Source of the DNA: Lachnospiraceae bacterium
GTDB taxonomy: Bacteria > Bacillota > Clostridia > Lachnospirales > Lachnospiraceae
Direction of reading: 5' to 3'
Length of the DNA stretch: 49,350 nt
Assembly (NCBI GenBank): GCA_017938405.1
Contig: JAGBBP010000005.1
Coordinates: 1-49,350 of the forward strand
Made by a program: the position numbers and the translations under genes. Below the pieces are notes generated by a model. It worked only from the letters and a program-made list of their open reading frames with translations. It was not told the DNA's origin and did not search any database. Shown here piece after piece: positions 35,985 through 47,491 of the stretch. Position 1 is the first letter of the stretch, and each line of letters opens with the position of its first letter.

Positions 35985-36040
35985 TATAAAAAAGGCATAA
36001 AGTACTATAAGTTTTCAAACTTACGGAACTTTATGCCTTA
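35985..36040 (-). terminator. Terminator after guaB
   Basis: Perfect 12-bp stem AAGGCATAAAGT/ACTTTATGCCTT with an inner AAGTTT/AAACTT hairpin, followed by TTTTTT on the minus strand. Confidence 0.88.
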
Positions 36041-36062
36041 TATCTTGTAATTCTTTTAACTC

Positions 36063-38482
<2,420 letters not shown>

Positions 38483-38496
<14 letters not shown>

Positions 38497-39397
38497 CGTT
38501 AGCCTCCCCCTTTCTACCAAGGTTCTTCTGCTGTAATTGCTTTTTCCAGTACGGAATACCAAGGAATACGGCAACTACCAATGCGGAGAATAACTTCATA
38601 TCGTTTGCATTTAAGCCAAGACTGAGCACCAGCGTAATTACAACGTAATAAATCACACCGCCGCATACCACGCCGAACAAACGAAGGGCAAAATTCTTGA
38701 AAATCTTACCGAATACCACTTCACCGATAATTACCGCCGCCAGACCGATAACAATGGCACCGCGTCCCATATTGATATCCGCGAATCCCTGATACTGGGT
38801 AATCAAAGAACCCGCCAGTGCTACAATACCGTTGGAAAGAATCAAACCGAGAATCTTATTCCGCTCGGTATTAATACCGTTGGCTCTTGCCATGGCCTGA
38901 TTACAACCGGTGGCACGTAAGGAATGTCCCAGTTCCGTTCCGAAGAACCAATATAATAAAGCAATTAAAACCACGACAAAAATGCCTGCCACTAAAATTG
39001 ACTTCGGAATCTTACGTAAGGAAAGCAACAAGTTATACTTCATCACCGATAACGGCATATTTGCCATTCCGCTCATAATTCGCAGATTCACGGAATACAA
39101 GGCAAGCTGGGTCAAAATACCCGCAAGAATTGCCGGAATACCGAATTTCGTATGTAAAATACCGGTAAGCAGTCCTGCCAGGCATCCCGCAAGAAATGCT
39201 ACTAACATGGAAAGCCAGATATTCATTCCGCTTGTCATGCATACCACCATGACAGCTCCGCCGGTACCGAAGGAATCGTCTACCGTTAAATCCGCCACAT
39301 CTAATATCTTATAGGTAATATATACTCCGATTGCCATAATACCCCAGATAATACCCTGAGCTGCGGCTCCCGGAAGGGATGTTATAAATGCGTCCAT
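38483..39397 (-). CDS. ABC permease of a TrpXYZ-like importer
   Basis: A 304-residue membrane protein with about nine hydrophobic segments, of the branched-chain-amino-acid/ribose permease superfamily. It begins with GAAAQGIIWGIMAIGVYITYKILDVADLTVDDSFGTGGAV and has ELGHSLRATGCNQAMARANGIN, the segment that normally contacts the ATPase. ATG 39395-39397 with GAGAGG upstream is chosen over an ATG 19 codons earlier, which would lie within the intergenic hairpin. It overlaps the ATPase gene by 14 nt. Confidence 0.92.
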
Positions 39398-39422
39398 TCT
39401 TATACCTCTCAAAAGCACAGTA

Positions 39423-39452
39423 GCAGCGCCGTTTCTTCTTCCGCGGCGCTGC
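39423..39452 (-). other. Intercistronic GC-rich hairpin without T run
   Basis: Perfect 9-bp stem GCAGCGCCG/CGGCGCTGC between the binding-protein gene and the permease gene. No T tract follows, so it is more likely a 3' end stabiliser or partial stop that keeps binding-protein mRNA more abundant than the membrane-gene mRNA. Confidence 0.6.
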
Positions 39453-39479
39453 ATCTGCTATTTCTCATTTTATTGACAA

Positions 39480-40451
39480 TTATTCCTCAACTACCATAGC
39501 TTCATAACTATCCGGAACCGTAACACCAAAAGCGGTACAACGGTCTGCCACATACTGCTTGGTAAGCTCGGTAGCATAACCGATTTCCATTTCTGCCGGA
39601 TTCTTTCCGTTTTCCAAAATCTCATAGGCCTGCAAGCCTGCCGCATAACCGATGCTGTAGTAATCAATGGAGAGCGTTGCTACACCGCAACCGCCGCAGA
39701 TACCTGCTTCACCTGCTACAATCGGCACACCTGCCGGACCTGCCACTCCATCAACAATACCGGTGCTGGAAGCCATCATATTGTCGGTCGGTATGTAAAT
39801 TACATCACTTGCGGCACATGCTGCGGAAGTAACCATTGCCACATCATTAGTGTCTGCGCAGGTAAATTCCTCGGACTCAATACCGAGTGCTGTCAGATAC
39901 TCAGCAACTTTCACAGCCTGATACTTGGAGTTTGCTTCTGCGGAACAATACAAAATTCCCACCTTCTTTGCATCCGGGAACAACTCCTTAATCATGGCCG
40001 CCTGCTCATCCAGCGGTGCAAGGTCACAGGTACCGGTTACATTAAAACCAGTTTTTCCGGTCCAATCATCAATATCCAGTGCGGTTGCGTAGTCCGTAAT
40101 GGAAGTAGCCACAATCGGAATATCCGCCGTTGCTGCAAACGCAGACTGTAAAGAAGGAGTAGCATTTGCCATAATCAAATCTACCTTATCCGCAACAAAC
40201 TGATTTACAATAGTACCGCAGGTCGGCACATCATTGGATGCATTCTTTAAGTCGAACTGTACTCTTTCGCCAAGCTTTTCCGTCAATGCATCCTGGAATC
40301 CCTGGGTTGCCGCATCGAGTGCCGCATGCTGTACCAGCTGGCAAATACCGATTTCGTATACTTCATCGTTCTTCTTTCCGCAGCCGGCAAATCCGGCCAT
40401 TACAGTCACACATGCCAATGTAAGTGCAATTAATTTTTTTACCTTCATCAT
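39480..40451 (-). CDS. Substrate-binding lipoprotein of a TrpXYZ-like ABC importer
   Basis: A 323-residue lipoprotein of the ABC_sub_bind family (PF04392). A signal peptide ends in MAGFAGC, with C24 the probable lipidation site. The mature part has the periplasmic-binding fold: EIGICQLVQHAALDAATQGFQDAL, VDLIMANATPSLQSAFAATADIPIVATSITDY and KKVGILYCSAEANSKYQ. Streptococcal relatives are the tryptophan/tyrosine importer TrpXYZ; here the ligand is unproven, and no T-box leader is present. ATG after AGGAGGTACAA is preferred over one eight codons earlier. First gene of the operon. Confidence 0.92.
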   Translation of the reverse strand: MMKVKKLIALTLACVTVMAGFAGCGKKNDEVYEIGICQLVQHAALDAATQGFQDALTEKLGERVQFDLKNASNDVPTCGTIVNQFVADKVDLIMANATPSLQSAFAATADIPIVATSITDYATALDIDDWTGKTGFNVTGTCDLAPLDEQAAMIKELFPDAKKVGILYCSAEANSKYQAVKVAEYLTALGIESEEFTCADTNDVAMVTSAACAASDVIYIPTDNMMASSTGIVDGVAGPAGVPIVAGEAGICGGCGVATLSIDYYSIGYAAGLQAYEILENGKNPAEMEIGYATELTKQYVADRCTAFGVTVPDSYEAMVVEE

Positions 40452-40512
40452 TTTGTACCTCCTACTATGAATCATTCTATTTCATTCCCGCGCTATCACT
40501 ATGTCGCTTTAA

Positions 40513-40541
40513 ACTATAGCACTTTAAACGAATGAAGTCAA
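40513..40541 (-). promoter_or_regulatory. Promoter of the TrpXYZ-like operon
   Basis: Minus strand TTGACT (40536-40541), 17-bp spacer, TATAGT (40513-40518). A tandem imperfect 15-bp repeat (40499-40513 and 40514-40528, 12 of 15 identical, shared TTTAAAG) covers the -10 and the spacer and may be a regulator site. Confidence 0.7.
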
Positions 40542-40561
40542 TAGATTCTTTTAATTTTTTT

Positions 40562-40621
40562 AAAAAAAGAACCACCGTTCCGGAAAATATTTGACTTATT
40601 TCTTCCGGTCACGGCAGTTCT
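40562..40621 (-). terminator. Terminator after the 40661-41167 gene
   Basis: Long hairpin built from AGAAC/GTTCT, CCGT/ACGG and CCGGAA/TTCCGG, followed on the minus strand by TTTTTTT. Confidence 0.85.
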
Positions 40622-40660
40622 GCCTTTTCTATTTGATTATCACGTTGTTTAATTCCGCGC

Positions 40661-41167
40661 TTAATACTCGGACACCTTCCGCGGTGCCTTCTGCTTAATA
40701 TAAGAAATCATCTTCTCATTCGGCTCAAAGTATACCAGGGTCTGCATCTCTCCCGCAGATTCCACAATACAATATACCTTGCGATTTTTCTCCAGGGACG
40801 TAAAATCCAGCTTTTTGGTTGCCGGATTGTTCTTATAACTGTCTAACGCATGGGAATTCGCCGGTGCCATAATCACTACCTGGTCAAAATCCAAACGATA
40901 CATATGCTTTCTCTTCTCGCCGGCCATAATCTTATCGAAATCCAACTGGCCGTCACAGAACACATACTCATACATTACATTCAGACGTGGCAGAAAATAA
41001 TATGCAAACACAACGCCCAATGCTCCGAGAAAACCGATTAAAGGCTGACCCAGGATAAAACCATATCCAAGCGTTATCGCAACAATCGCGATTACTACTA
41101 CTTTAATCAGAGTATCCGTCACCGTTACTTTCTTTTTTACACTTGCTTCCGTATACAAATCGTTCAT
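40661..41167 (-). CDS. Small two-helix membrane protein (DUF6106-like)
   Basis: A 168-residue protein with a short N-terminal cytoplasmic part, two membrane helices (about 18-38 and 42-60) and a cytoplasmic domain with YEYVFCDGQLDFDKIMAGEKRKHMYRLDFDQVVIMAPANSH. The arrangement resembles PH-like membrane proteins; from memory it fits DUF6106 of Lachnospiraceae, not checked. Function unknown. ATG 41165-41167 (AAGGTG upstream) is preferred over an ATG 22 codons earlier that sits in the hairpin after groEL. It may be read through from groESL. Confidence 0.78.
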   Translation of the reverse strand: MNDLYTEASVKKKVTVTDTLIKVVVIAIVAITLGYGFILGQPLIGFLGALGVVFAYYFLPRLNVMYEYVFCDGQLDFDKIMAGEKRKHMYRLDFDQVVIMAPANSHALDSYKNNPATKKLDFTSLEKNRKVYCIVESAGEMQTLVYFEPNEKMISYIKQKAPRKVSEY

Positions 41168-41200
41168 CCGATTCACCTTCTCCTTTACAATACGCAGATA

Positions 41201-41225
41201 CCCCGGCGGCATACTGCCTCCGAGG
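41201..41225 (-). other. GC-rich hairpin after groEL, no T run
   Basis: Eleven-position stem CCTCGGAGGCA/TGCCGCCGGGG (one mismatch, one G-T) with a 3-nt loop in the 84-nt gap after groEL. Without a T tract it probably stabilises the groEL 3' end rather than ending transcription. Confidence 0.5.
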
Positions 41226-41251
41226 TTCTGCAATTTATCCTATTTGGTTTC

Positions 41252-42892
<1,641 letters not shown>

Positions 42893-42957
42893 TCATTTTT
42901 AACTCTAAACACTTCTTTGCCCGATGCCCTCCGGCACCGTCCCCTTATTCTTATCGT

Positions 42958-43245
42958 TTACTCTTCCACAATCGCTACGATATCATTCTGCTTTACAATG
43001 ATGAACTCTTCCTCACCAAGCTTCACTTCGGTACCGGCGTACTTGGAATAAATTACCTGGTCGCCTACCTTTACCTGCATGGTAACTTCCTTGCCTTCTA
43101 CCATTCCGCCCGGTCCTACGGCAACCACTTCCGCCTGCTGCGGCTTTTCCTTTGCCTGACCCGGAAGTACGATACCGGACTTCGTCGTCTCTTCTGCCAC
43201 CAACTGCTTCAATACCACCTTATCTCCCAACGGTACTAACTTCAT
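42958..43245 (-). CDS. groS: Co-chaperonin GroES
   Basis: A 95-residue lid subunit of the GroEL chamber. MKLVPLGDKVVLKQLVAEETTKSGIVLPGQAKEKPQQAEVVAVGPGG contains the mobile loop (about 17-33, GIVLP contacts GroEL), and KVGDQVIYSKYAGTEVKLGEEEFIIVKQNDIVAIVE closes the barrel. ATG after AAGGAGG. First gene of the heat-shock operon, just downstream of the CIRCE site. Confidence 0.97.
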   Translation of the reverse strand: MKLVPLGDKVVLKQLVAEETTKSGIVLPGQAKEKPQQAEVVAVGPGGMVEGKEVTMQVKVGDQVIYSKYAGTEVKLGEEEFIIVKQNDIVAIVEE

Positions 43246-43297
43246 AATGATTCCTCCTTCTATTTTGCGCGGATTTCCCGCTTTCTGTCAGTTTTTG

Positions 43298-43324
43298 TTA
43301 GCACTCTCTTCACCTGAGTGCTAA
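43298..43324 (-). promoter_or_regulatory. CIRCE operator (HrcA site) of groESL
   Basis: Perfect inverted repeat TTAGCACTC-N9-GAGTGCTAA, identical to the consensus. HrcA bound here would repress the groESL promoter at normal temperature. No hrcA gene is in the window. Confidence 0.97.
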
Positions 43325-43335
43325 CCGATACCCAT

Positions 43336-43364
43336 ATATTACATACTCAGAAAAAAAGTTGCAA
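43336..43364 (-). promoter_or_regulatory. Promoter of groESL
   Basis: Minus strand TTGCAA (43359-43364), 17-bp spacer, TAATAT (43336-43341). The start site falls at the edge of the CIRCE repeat. Confidence 0.7.
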
Positions 43365-43489
43365 GTTTTTTCCCCGGAACAAATCGAGCAAATCTTTGCA
43401 TTACCTTTCTTATGCTCTCATATGCTCGATTATTCTAAGTTTTACTCTGTTATTCTCAACTATAACATTCTTATCGGAATTTCTTATCC

Positions 43490-44200
43490 TCACTCCACCC
43501 GGATACTATTGGTCTTTACTATGGTCCGTGGCAGGGCGTCTTTGGAATTTTTCCAAGGGGCATCCGCATTCCGGTAATCGAACTTATCCGTAAACCACTC
43601 CAAATCGTCCCGTACCCGCTTCATATTCGTAAGATATACTTCATTTAACATCTCAATGAATTCTTCCAGATATTTGCCGGATAACTGAAGCGGTGCCTGC
43701 TCGTACAAAAGGGCATAATGCTCGTTACAAAAGCCTTTGCACTGTGCAAGCTTAGCCCGGAAATCTGCTTCCTTTTCATATAAATAGAAAATCGTGGCGA
43801 TGTAACGCTCAAATACATGCTCCACCCGTTCACAGACAAAGCAGGAGCAATTCATCTTTTTCAAATACTCCACCACCGGTGCGTCCTTTTTCTTAAACAA
43901 ACCGCCTCCCATCACCGGGCCTTTCGCCAGACGTTCCACATCCTTAATGGTACGATCCATATGCGTCTTTAAAATAAGGGCAAGGCCCAAACGGTTCTGC
44001 TGACGGTATAACTCCTTGGCATGGACACTGCAAAACCCGATTTTATCCGTCACCATCCGCACATCATCTTCCATGTAGCTGGGACCCAGCGTATACTCCA
44101 AAGACGCCTTCTCCAATTCCTGATACATGGCACACACCGGGCACTCACAATCCTTTTCCAAGGCTTCGTTTACCGGTATGGTGTAAAGCTGTTCTTTCAT
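43490..44200 (-). CDS. Cysteine-rich duplicated metal-binding-like protein (DUF6062-like)
   Basis: A 236-residue soluble protein built from two copies of the same module. Each has CxCxxC then GFCxxH about 34 residues later: C18, C20, C23 with C57/H60, and C118, C120, C123 with C158/H161. The spacing is kept within one residue, so each half probably binds a zinc ion or another metal. From memory this is DUF6062 of Clostridia. No catalytic motif is recognised. The frame reaches 44305, but ATG 44198-44200 with GGAAGG upstream gives a clean start, whereas the extension runs through the terminator of the upstream gene. Confidence 0.8.
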   Translation of the reverse strand: MKEQLYTIPVNEALEKDCECPVCAMYQELEKASLEYTLGPSYMEDDVRMVTDKIGFCSVHAKELYRQQNRLGLALILKTHMDRTIKDVERLAKGPVMGGGLFKKKDAPVVEYLKKMNCSCFVCERVEHVFERYIATIFYLYEKEADFRAKLAQCKGFCNEHYALLYEQAPLQLSGKYLEEFIEMLNEVYLTNMKRVRDDLEWFTDKFDYRNADAPWKNSKDALPRTIVKTNSIRVE

Positions 44201-44257
44201 ATCAAACCTTCCTTTCCGAACATATTCCGCCGGCAGTGCTTCGCACTTTGCCTTCTC

Positions 44258-44290
44258 GAAAAAAGGGGCTGCGCCAACGTCGCAGCCCCT
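44258..44290 (-). terminator. Terminator after the DUF2225 gene
   Basis: Perfect 9-bp GC-rich stem GGGGCTGCG/CGCAGCCCC followed by TTTTTTCG on the minus strand. Confidence 0.88.
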
Positions 44291-44307
44291 CCGTTTACAC
44301 ATCACTG

Positions 44308-45153
44308 TTATTTATTCTGCATATCTTCTACAATCAATTCCTTAATCTCACGGGCCTTATTCTTAATACGATCCGGTGCAGACCGGGAAACAATCACCTT
44401 GGAAATCAAACGGCCCGCTTCTTCGTACCGTCCGATTCGCCTGCCGATATCCGCAATTACGCAATCCAGTGTCATTTCGTCCATGCCGCAAATCGGGAAA
44501 TTTTCCTTAGACACTGCCTCAACAAAGCCTTCGTAGGCGTTCTTTAAAAACTCCAACTCCTGGGCCTTTAATGCCGGTTTTTCCTTTTCTTCGGTAGAAG
44601 GCTCTTCCTGCTTTGCGCGAAGAAGCCATGCGGTCTTTAAACAAGTATACGCTCTCTCGCTGAGCTTACTACGCTTCACCACCGCACTGGCCAGTGCCAA
44701 CCGATGAAACAAAATCGCGTCGTCATAGGAAAACACACCGTCCAACTTTAACTTTGCATTAAACTTCTTGGAAATATTCTCCATCACCAGCTTCGCCTGC
44801 GCATTGGTAAGCGTGGTAAAGAACCGGGTCAATGCCGCATAGCCGCAACGCGGACAGACAATGGCATCGTACTTTAACGGGTCAATCCCCTGATACTTCG
44901 GACGTAAATCCGAATCCGTACCGACAAGCTTCGCCTTCCCCACCCGTACCGCGCTGCACTTAAACTCCCCGTCACACACCGGACAGGTATGGGTCTTATC
45001 AAAAAGAAACTCTTCTTCCGACTTCTCATGAACTTCCGTCGCACCGGCATCCGCCGCGCCCTTCTTCTCCTTGGTCTCAACATCCTCGTAAACCTCCATC
45101 TTGCTTACGCCGCCGAGACCAAGTGCCTCTAAACCTTCCAATAAATTACTCAT
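44308..45153 (-). CDS. DUF2225 family protein
   Basis: A 281-residue soluble protein of the DUF2225 family, function unknown. Two cysteine pairs, CPVC (57-60) and CPRC (100-103), probably form a zinc site around the family sequence KLVGTDSDLRPKYQGIDPLKYDAIVCPRCGYAA. The C-terminal half is helical and TPR-like. The first 50 residues are acidic and low in complexity. ATG preceded by AGGAGGCACAA. It is divergent from the deacetylase gene and followed by a terminator and another cysteine-rich gene. Confidence 0.9.
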   Translation of the reverse strand: MSNLLEGLEALGLGGVSKMEVYEDVETKEKKGAADAGATEVHEKSEEEFLFDKTHTCPVCDGEFKCSAVRVGKAKLVGTDSDLRPKYQGIDPLKYDAIVCPRCGYAALTRFFTTLTNAQAKLVMENISKKFNAKLKLDGVFSYDDAILFHRLALASAVVKRSKLSERAYTCLKTAWLLRAKQEEPSTEEKEKPALKAQELEFLKNAYEGFVEAVSKENFPICGMDEMTLDCVIADIGRRIGRYEEAGRLISKVIVSRSAPDRIKNKAREIKELIVEDMQNK

Positions 45154-45202
45154 TTGTGCCTCCTAAAAATCCCCGATTTCACAATTTCATACCTTTACTT
45201 TA

Positions 45203-45231
45203 ATCATACGATACTTTTGGGCTTTTCGCAA
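45203..45231 (-). promoter_or_regulatory. Promoter of the DUF2225 gene
   Basis: Minus strand TTGCGA (45226-45231), 17-bp spacer, TATGAT (45203-45208), about 45 nt before the start. Confidence 0.6.
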
Positions 45232-45288
45232 GCATTATTTCGGGAAAAAGGCCATACATTATACGAAGCACGATACACGAGGCAAACT

Positions 45289-46182
45289 ATGAATCCAGAC
45301 GAAAATCCAACTAAAGTTTACCGCATTGTAAAATACACCCTATTCTTATTTTCCATTGCCTTTTTCCTTTTCGCGGGCAGCAAACTCCTAAACGACACCA
45401 TTCCTACCGCCGGCAAGGCAAAGAAGCTTCCGATTTACTGCGTGGATACGGAGGAGAAGAAGGTGTCGCTCTCTTTTGATGCAGCCTGGGGGAATGAAGA
45501 CACCCGCAACCTCCTCTCCATCCTAAAAAAGCACAACGTCAAAGTCACCTTCTTTATGACCGGGGAATGGATGAACAAGTACCCGGAGGACGTAAAGGCA
45601 ATCCTTGCCGACGGCCACGATCTTGGTAACCACAGTGAAAACCACAAGCAGATGTCCCAGCTTTCCGCAGAACAATGTCGCACAGAAATCCAGAAAGCCC
45701 ACGACCGCATCAAAGAGTTGACCGGCGTGGAAATGAACCTGTTTCGGCCGCCTTACGGGGACTACAACAATACACTGGTGGATGTATGTAAGGACATGGG
45801 GTATCACTGTGTGCAGTGGGATATTGACAGTCTTGACTGGAAAGACTACGGCAGTGATGCCATTATTAAGAAGGTACTGGAACATAAGCACTTAGGCAAC
45901 GGTTCCATTATTCTCATGCACAACGGAGCAAAATATACCCCGGCCGCACTGGAAGCGGTTATTTTAGGATTAAAGGAAAAAGGATACGAATTAGTGCCGA
46001 TTTCGGAACTCATACATAAAGAAAATTATGAGATGGACCATGAAGGAAGACAGCATGTGAAGGAAGAAGAGACGCCGGGTCAGACGCCGAAAAGCGGAAC
46101 CGGTACACCGGCTCCAAACGGTGCCTTGACACCAAGTCCGGCACCGACTGTTACTCCGGCAAGTGTTCCGCATATAGCATAA
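45289..46182 (+). CDS. PdaB-like polysaccharide deacetylase
   Basis: A 297-residue membrane-anchored NodB-domain protein (carbohydrate esterase family 4), probably acting on peptidoglycan or another amino sugar polymer outside the cell. Membrane helix at about 14-32; NodB domain about 55-245 with SFDAAWG (D64), HSENH (H115, H119), RPPYG (153-157) and ILMHNG (H211). The second Asp of the usual TFDD motif is Ala, as also missing in sporulation PdaB. A Pro/Thr-rich tail (about 258-297) follows. The frame extends 45 codons upstream, but GAGG precedes ATG 45289. Single-gene unit. Confidence 0.9.
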   Translation: MNPDENPTKVYRIVKYTLFLFSIAFFLFAGSKLLNDTIPTAGKAKKLPIYCVDTEEKKVSLSFDAAWGNEDTRNLLSILKKHNVKVTFFMTGEWMNKYPEDVKAILADGHDLGNHSENHKQMSQLSAEQCRTEIQKAHDRIKELTGVEMNLFRPPYGDYNNTLVDVCKDMGYHCVQWDIDSLDWKDYGSDAIIKKVLEHKHLGNGSIILMHNGAKYTPAALEAVILGLKEKGYELVPISELIHKENYEMDHEGRQHVKEEETPGQTPKSGTGTPAPNGALTPSPAPTVTPASVPHIA

Positions 46183-46188
46183 ATAAGA

Positions 46189-46230
46189 AACACCTATGTC
46201 ACATACCAACGCGACATAGGTGTTTTATTT
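46189..46230. terminator. Bidirectional terminator between the deacetylase and murD genes
   Basis: Perfect 12-bp stem AACACCTATGTC/GACATAGGTGTT with a 12-nt loop. TTATTTTATTT follows on the plus strand, a weaker T-rich run on the minus strand. The genes are convergent. Confidence 0.88.
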
Positions 46231-47432
46231 TATTTCATCACATACTCCTTAAACTTCTCGCCCCGTTCCTCGAAATTCTTAAACACACCGTAGGACGGTG
46301 CCGCCGGGGACATGACACAGGCCTTGCCCGGAGCAGTCACCTTTTTCGCCAGGGCCACCGCTTCTTCCAAGGTCTCAACAAGAAAACACTTCTGTCCCTC
46401 CGTAGCACCCTGTAGCGCCCCATAAATCCGTTTTCCGGTATCGTACATAAAAATATAGGTATACTGCGGATGCTCCTTTACAAAGGCCTCCAGCACGCTG
46501 TAATCGATGCCGCGGTCCATACCGCCGAGAATCACCGTCTGCACATCTTTAATGGCAGCCACCGCGCAAACCACCGCCTCCGGAATCGTGGCAATGGAAT
46601 CGTCGTAATACCGCACACCGTTCTTTTCCCCGATAAACTCCAAACGATGGGGAAGATTGCCCACTTCGCCGAGAGCCACCTTTACCGCCTCACCGTCACA
46701 ACCGTACACTTCCGTAGCAATCCGGTACACAAACTCCGCGTTGTACTGGTTCTGCTCGCCCAAAATCCGAAGCTCGTACTTCTTCTCTGTCACCGGTGCA
46801 ATCACCGTCCGCTTTCCCGGTGCCGTAACCCCGGTCAAATCCACGCCCGCACCGCAATACAAAAAGTCCTCCGGCGTCTGATACTTTGCAATGGCGTGCT
46901 TTGACGCCACGTAATTTTCCATCGTCTTGTAATAATCCAGATGTTCCTCAAAAATATTCAGAAGCACCGCCACATGAGGCGACACCTTGGTATGAAACAG
47001 CTGATGACAGGAAAGCTCAAACACCGCCAGGGTATCCCCTTCCATCTCGCCGTAATAATCCAGACACGGCTTACCGATATTGCCGAGAAGAAGCGTCTTA
47101 TGCCCGGAACAAGTATCCAATACATGATGCAACATGGTTGCAGTGGTGCTCTTTCCCTTGGTGCCGGTGACCCCGATAACCCTGTCCTTAAACTGCCCTA
47201 AAAACAACTCCGTCTGAGAAGTATACTTCGGGTCGTATTCCAGCATCGGAATCCCCGGACTCTTGATAATCAAGTCATACTTCGCCTCGTCAATCCCTGC
47301 CTTATCCCCCTCGTAAATCTCCACCGATGCCGGGGTACAGTAGGTCCCGAGAAAATTTTCCGTGGACTTTCCCTCTCTGCCGTAGCCCCAAATCAATATT
47401 CGCTTTCCGTTCAGATATTGTACAATATCCAT
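46230..47432 (-). CDS. murD: MurD-type UDP-MurNAc-L-Ala:glutamate ligase, probably MurD2 (L-Glu adding)
   Basis: A 400-residue Mur ligase adding glutamate to UDP-MurNAc-L-Ala. N-terminal Rossmann part with LIWGYGREGKST (13-24), ATP loop GVTGTKGKSTT (87-97), LNIFEEHLDYY (158-168), the LPHRLEFIG region and ILGGMDRGIDYS (301-312), ending with SPAAPSYGVFKNFEERGEKF. It is about 50 residues shorter than standard MurD. The canonical NDSKATN is DDSIATIPEA (277-286), so the substrate-site residues differ. Together with MurL upstream this points to MurD2, which joins L-Glu instead of D-Glu. ATG 47430-47432 follows GGAG; a TTG four codons earlier overlaps that site. 59 nt after murL. Confidence 0.85.
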   Translation of the reverse strand: MDIVQYLNGKRILIWGYGREGKSTENFLGTYCTPASVEIYEGDKAGIDEAKYDLIIKSPGIPMLEYDPKYTSQTELFLGQFKDRVIGVTGTKGKSTTATMLHHVLDTCSGHKTLLLGNIGKPCLDYYGEMEGDTLAVFELSCHQLFHTKVSPHVAVLLNIFEEHLDYYKTMENYVASKHAIAKYQTPEDFLYCGAGVDLTGVTAPGKRTVIAPVTEKKYELRILGEQNQYNAEFVYRIATEVYGCDGEAVKVALGEVGNLPHRLEFIGEKNGVRYYDDSIATIPEAVVCAVAAIKDVQTVILGGMDRGIDYSVLEAFVKEHPQYTYIFMYDTGKRIYGALQGATEGQKCFLVETLEEAVALAKKVTAPGKACVMSPAAPSYGVFKNFEERGEKFKEYVMK

Positions 47433-47491
47433 CACTATCTCCAATCCGCCGCCCGCAAGGCGACATCCATCATTTTACTCAGCATCTGCTC

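Noticed and set aside
40452..40560. T-box or riboswitch leader for the TrpXYZ-like operon
   Set aside because: The predicted leader is only about 55 nt and has no T-box sequence or antiterminator.
45154..45288. 45-codon upstream extension of the deacetylase frame
   Set aside because: It overlaps the DUF2225 promoter region, has no ribosome site and lacks protein-like character; a GAGG site precedes ATG 45289.
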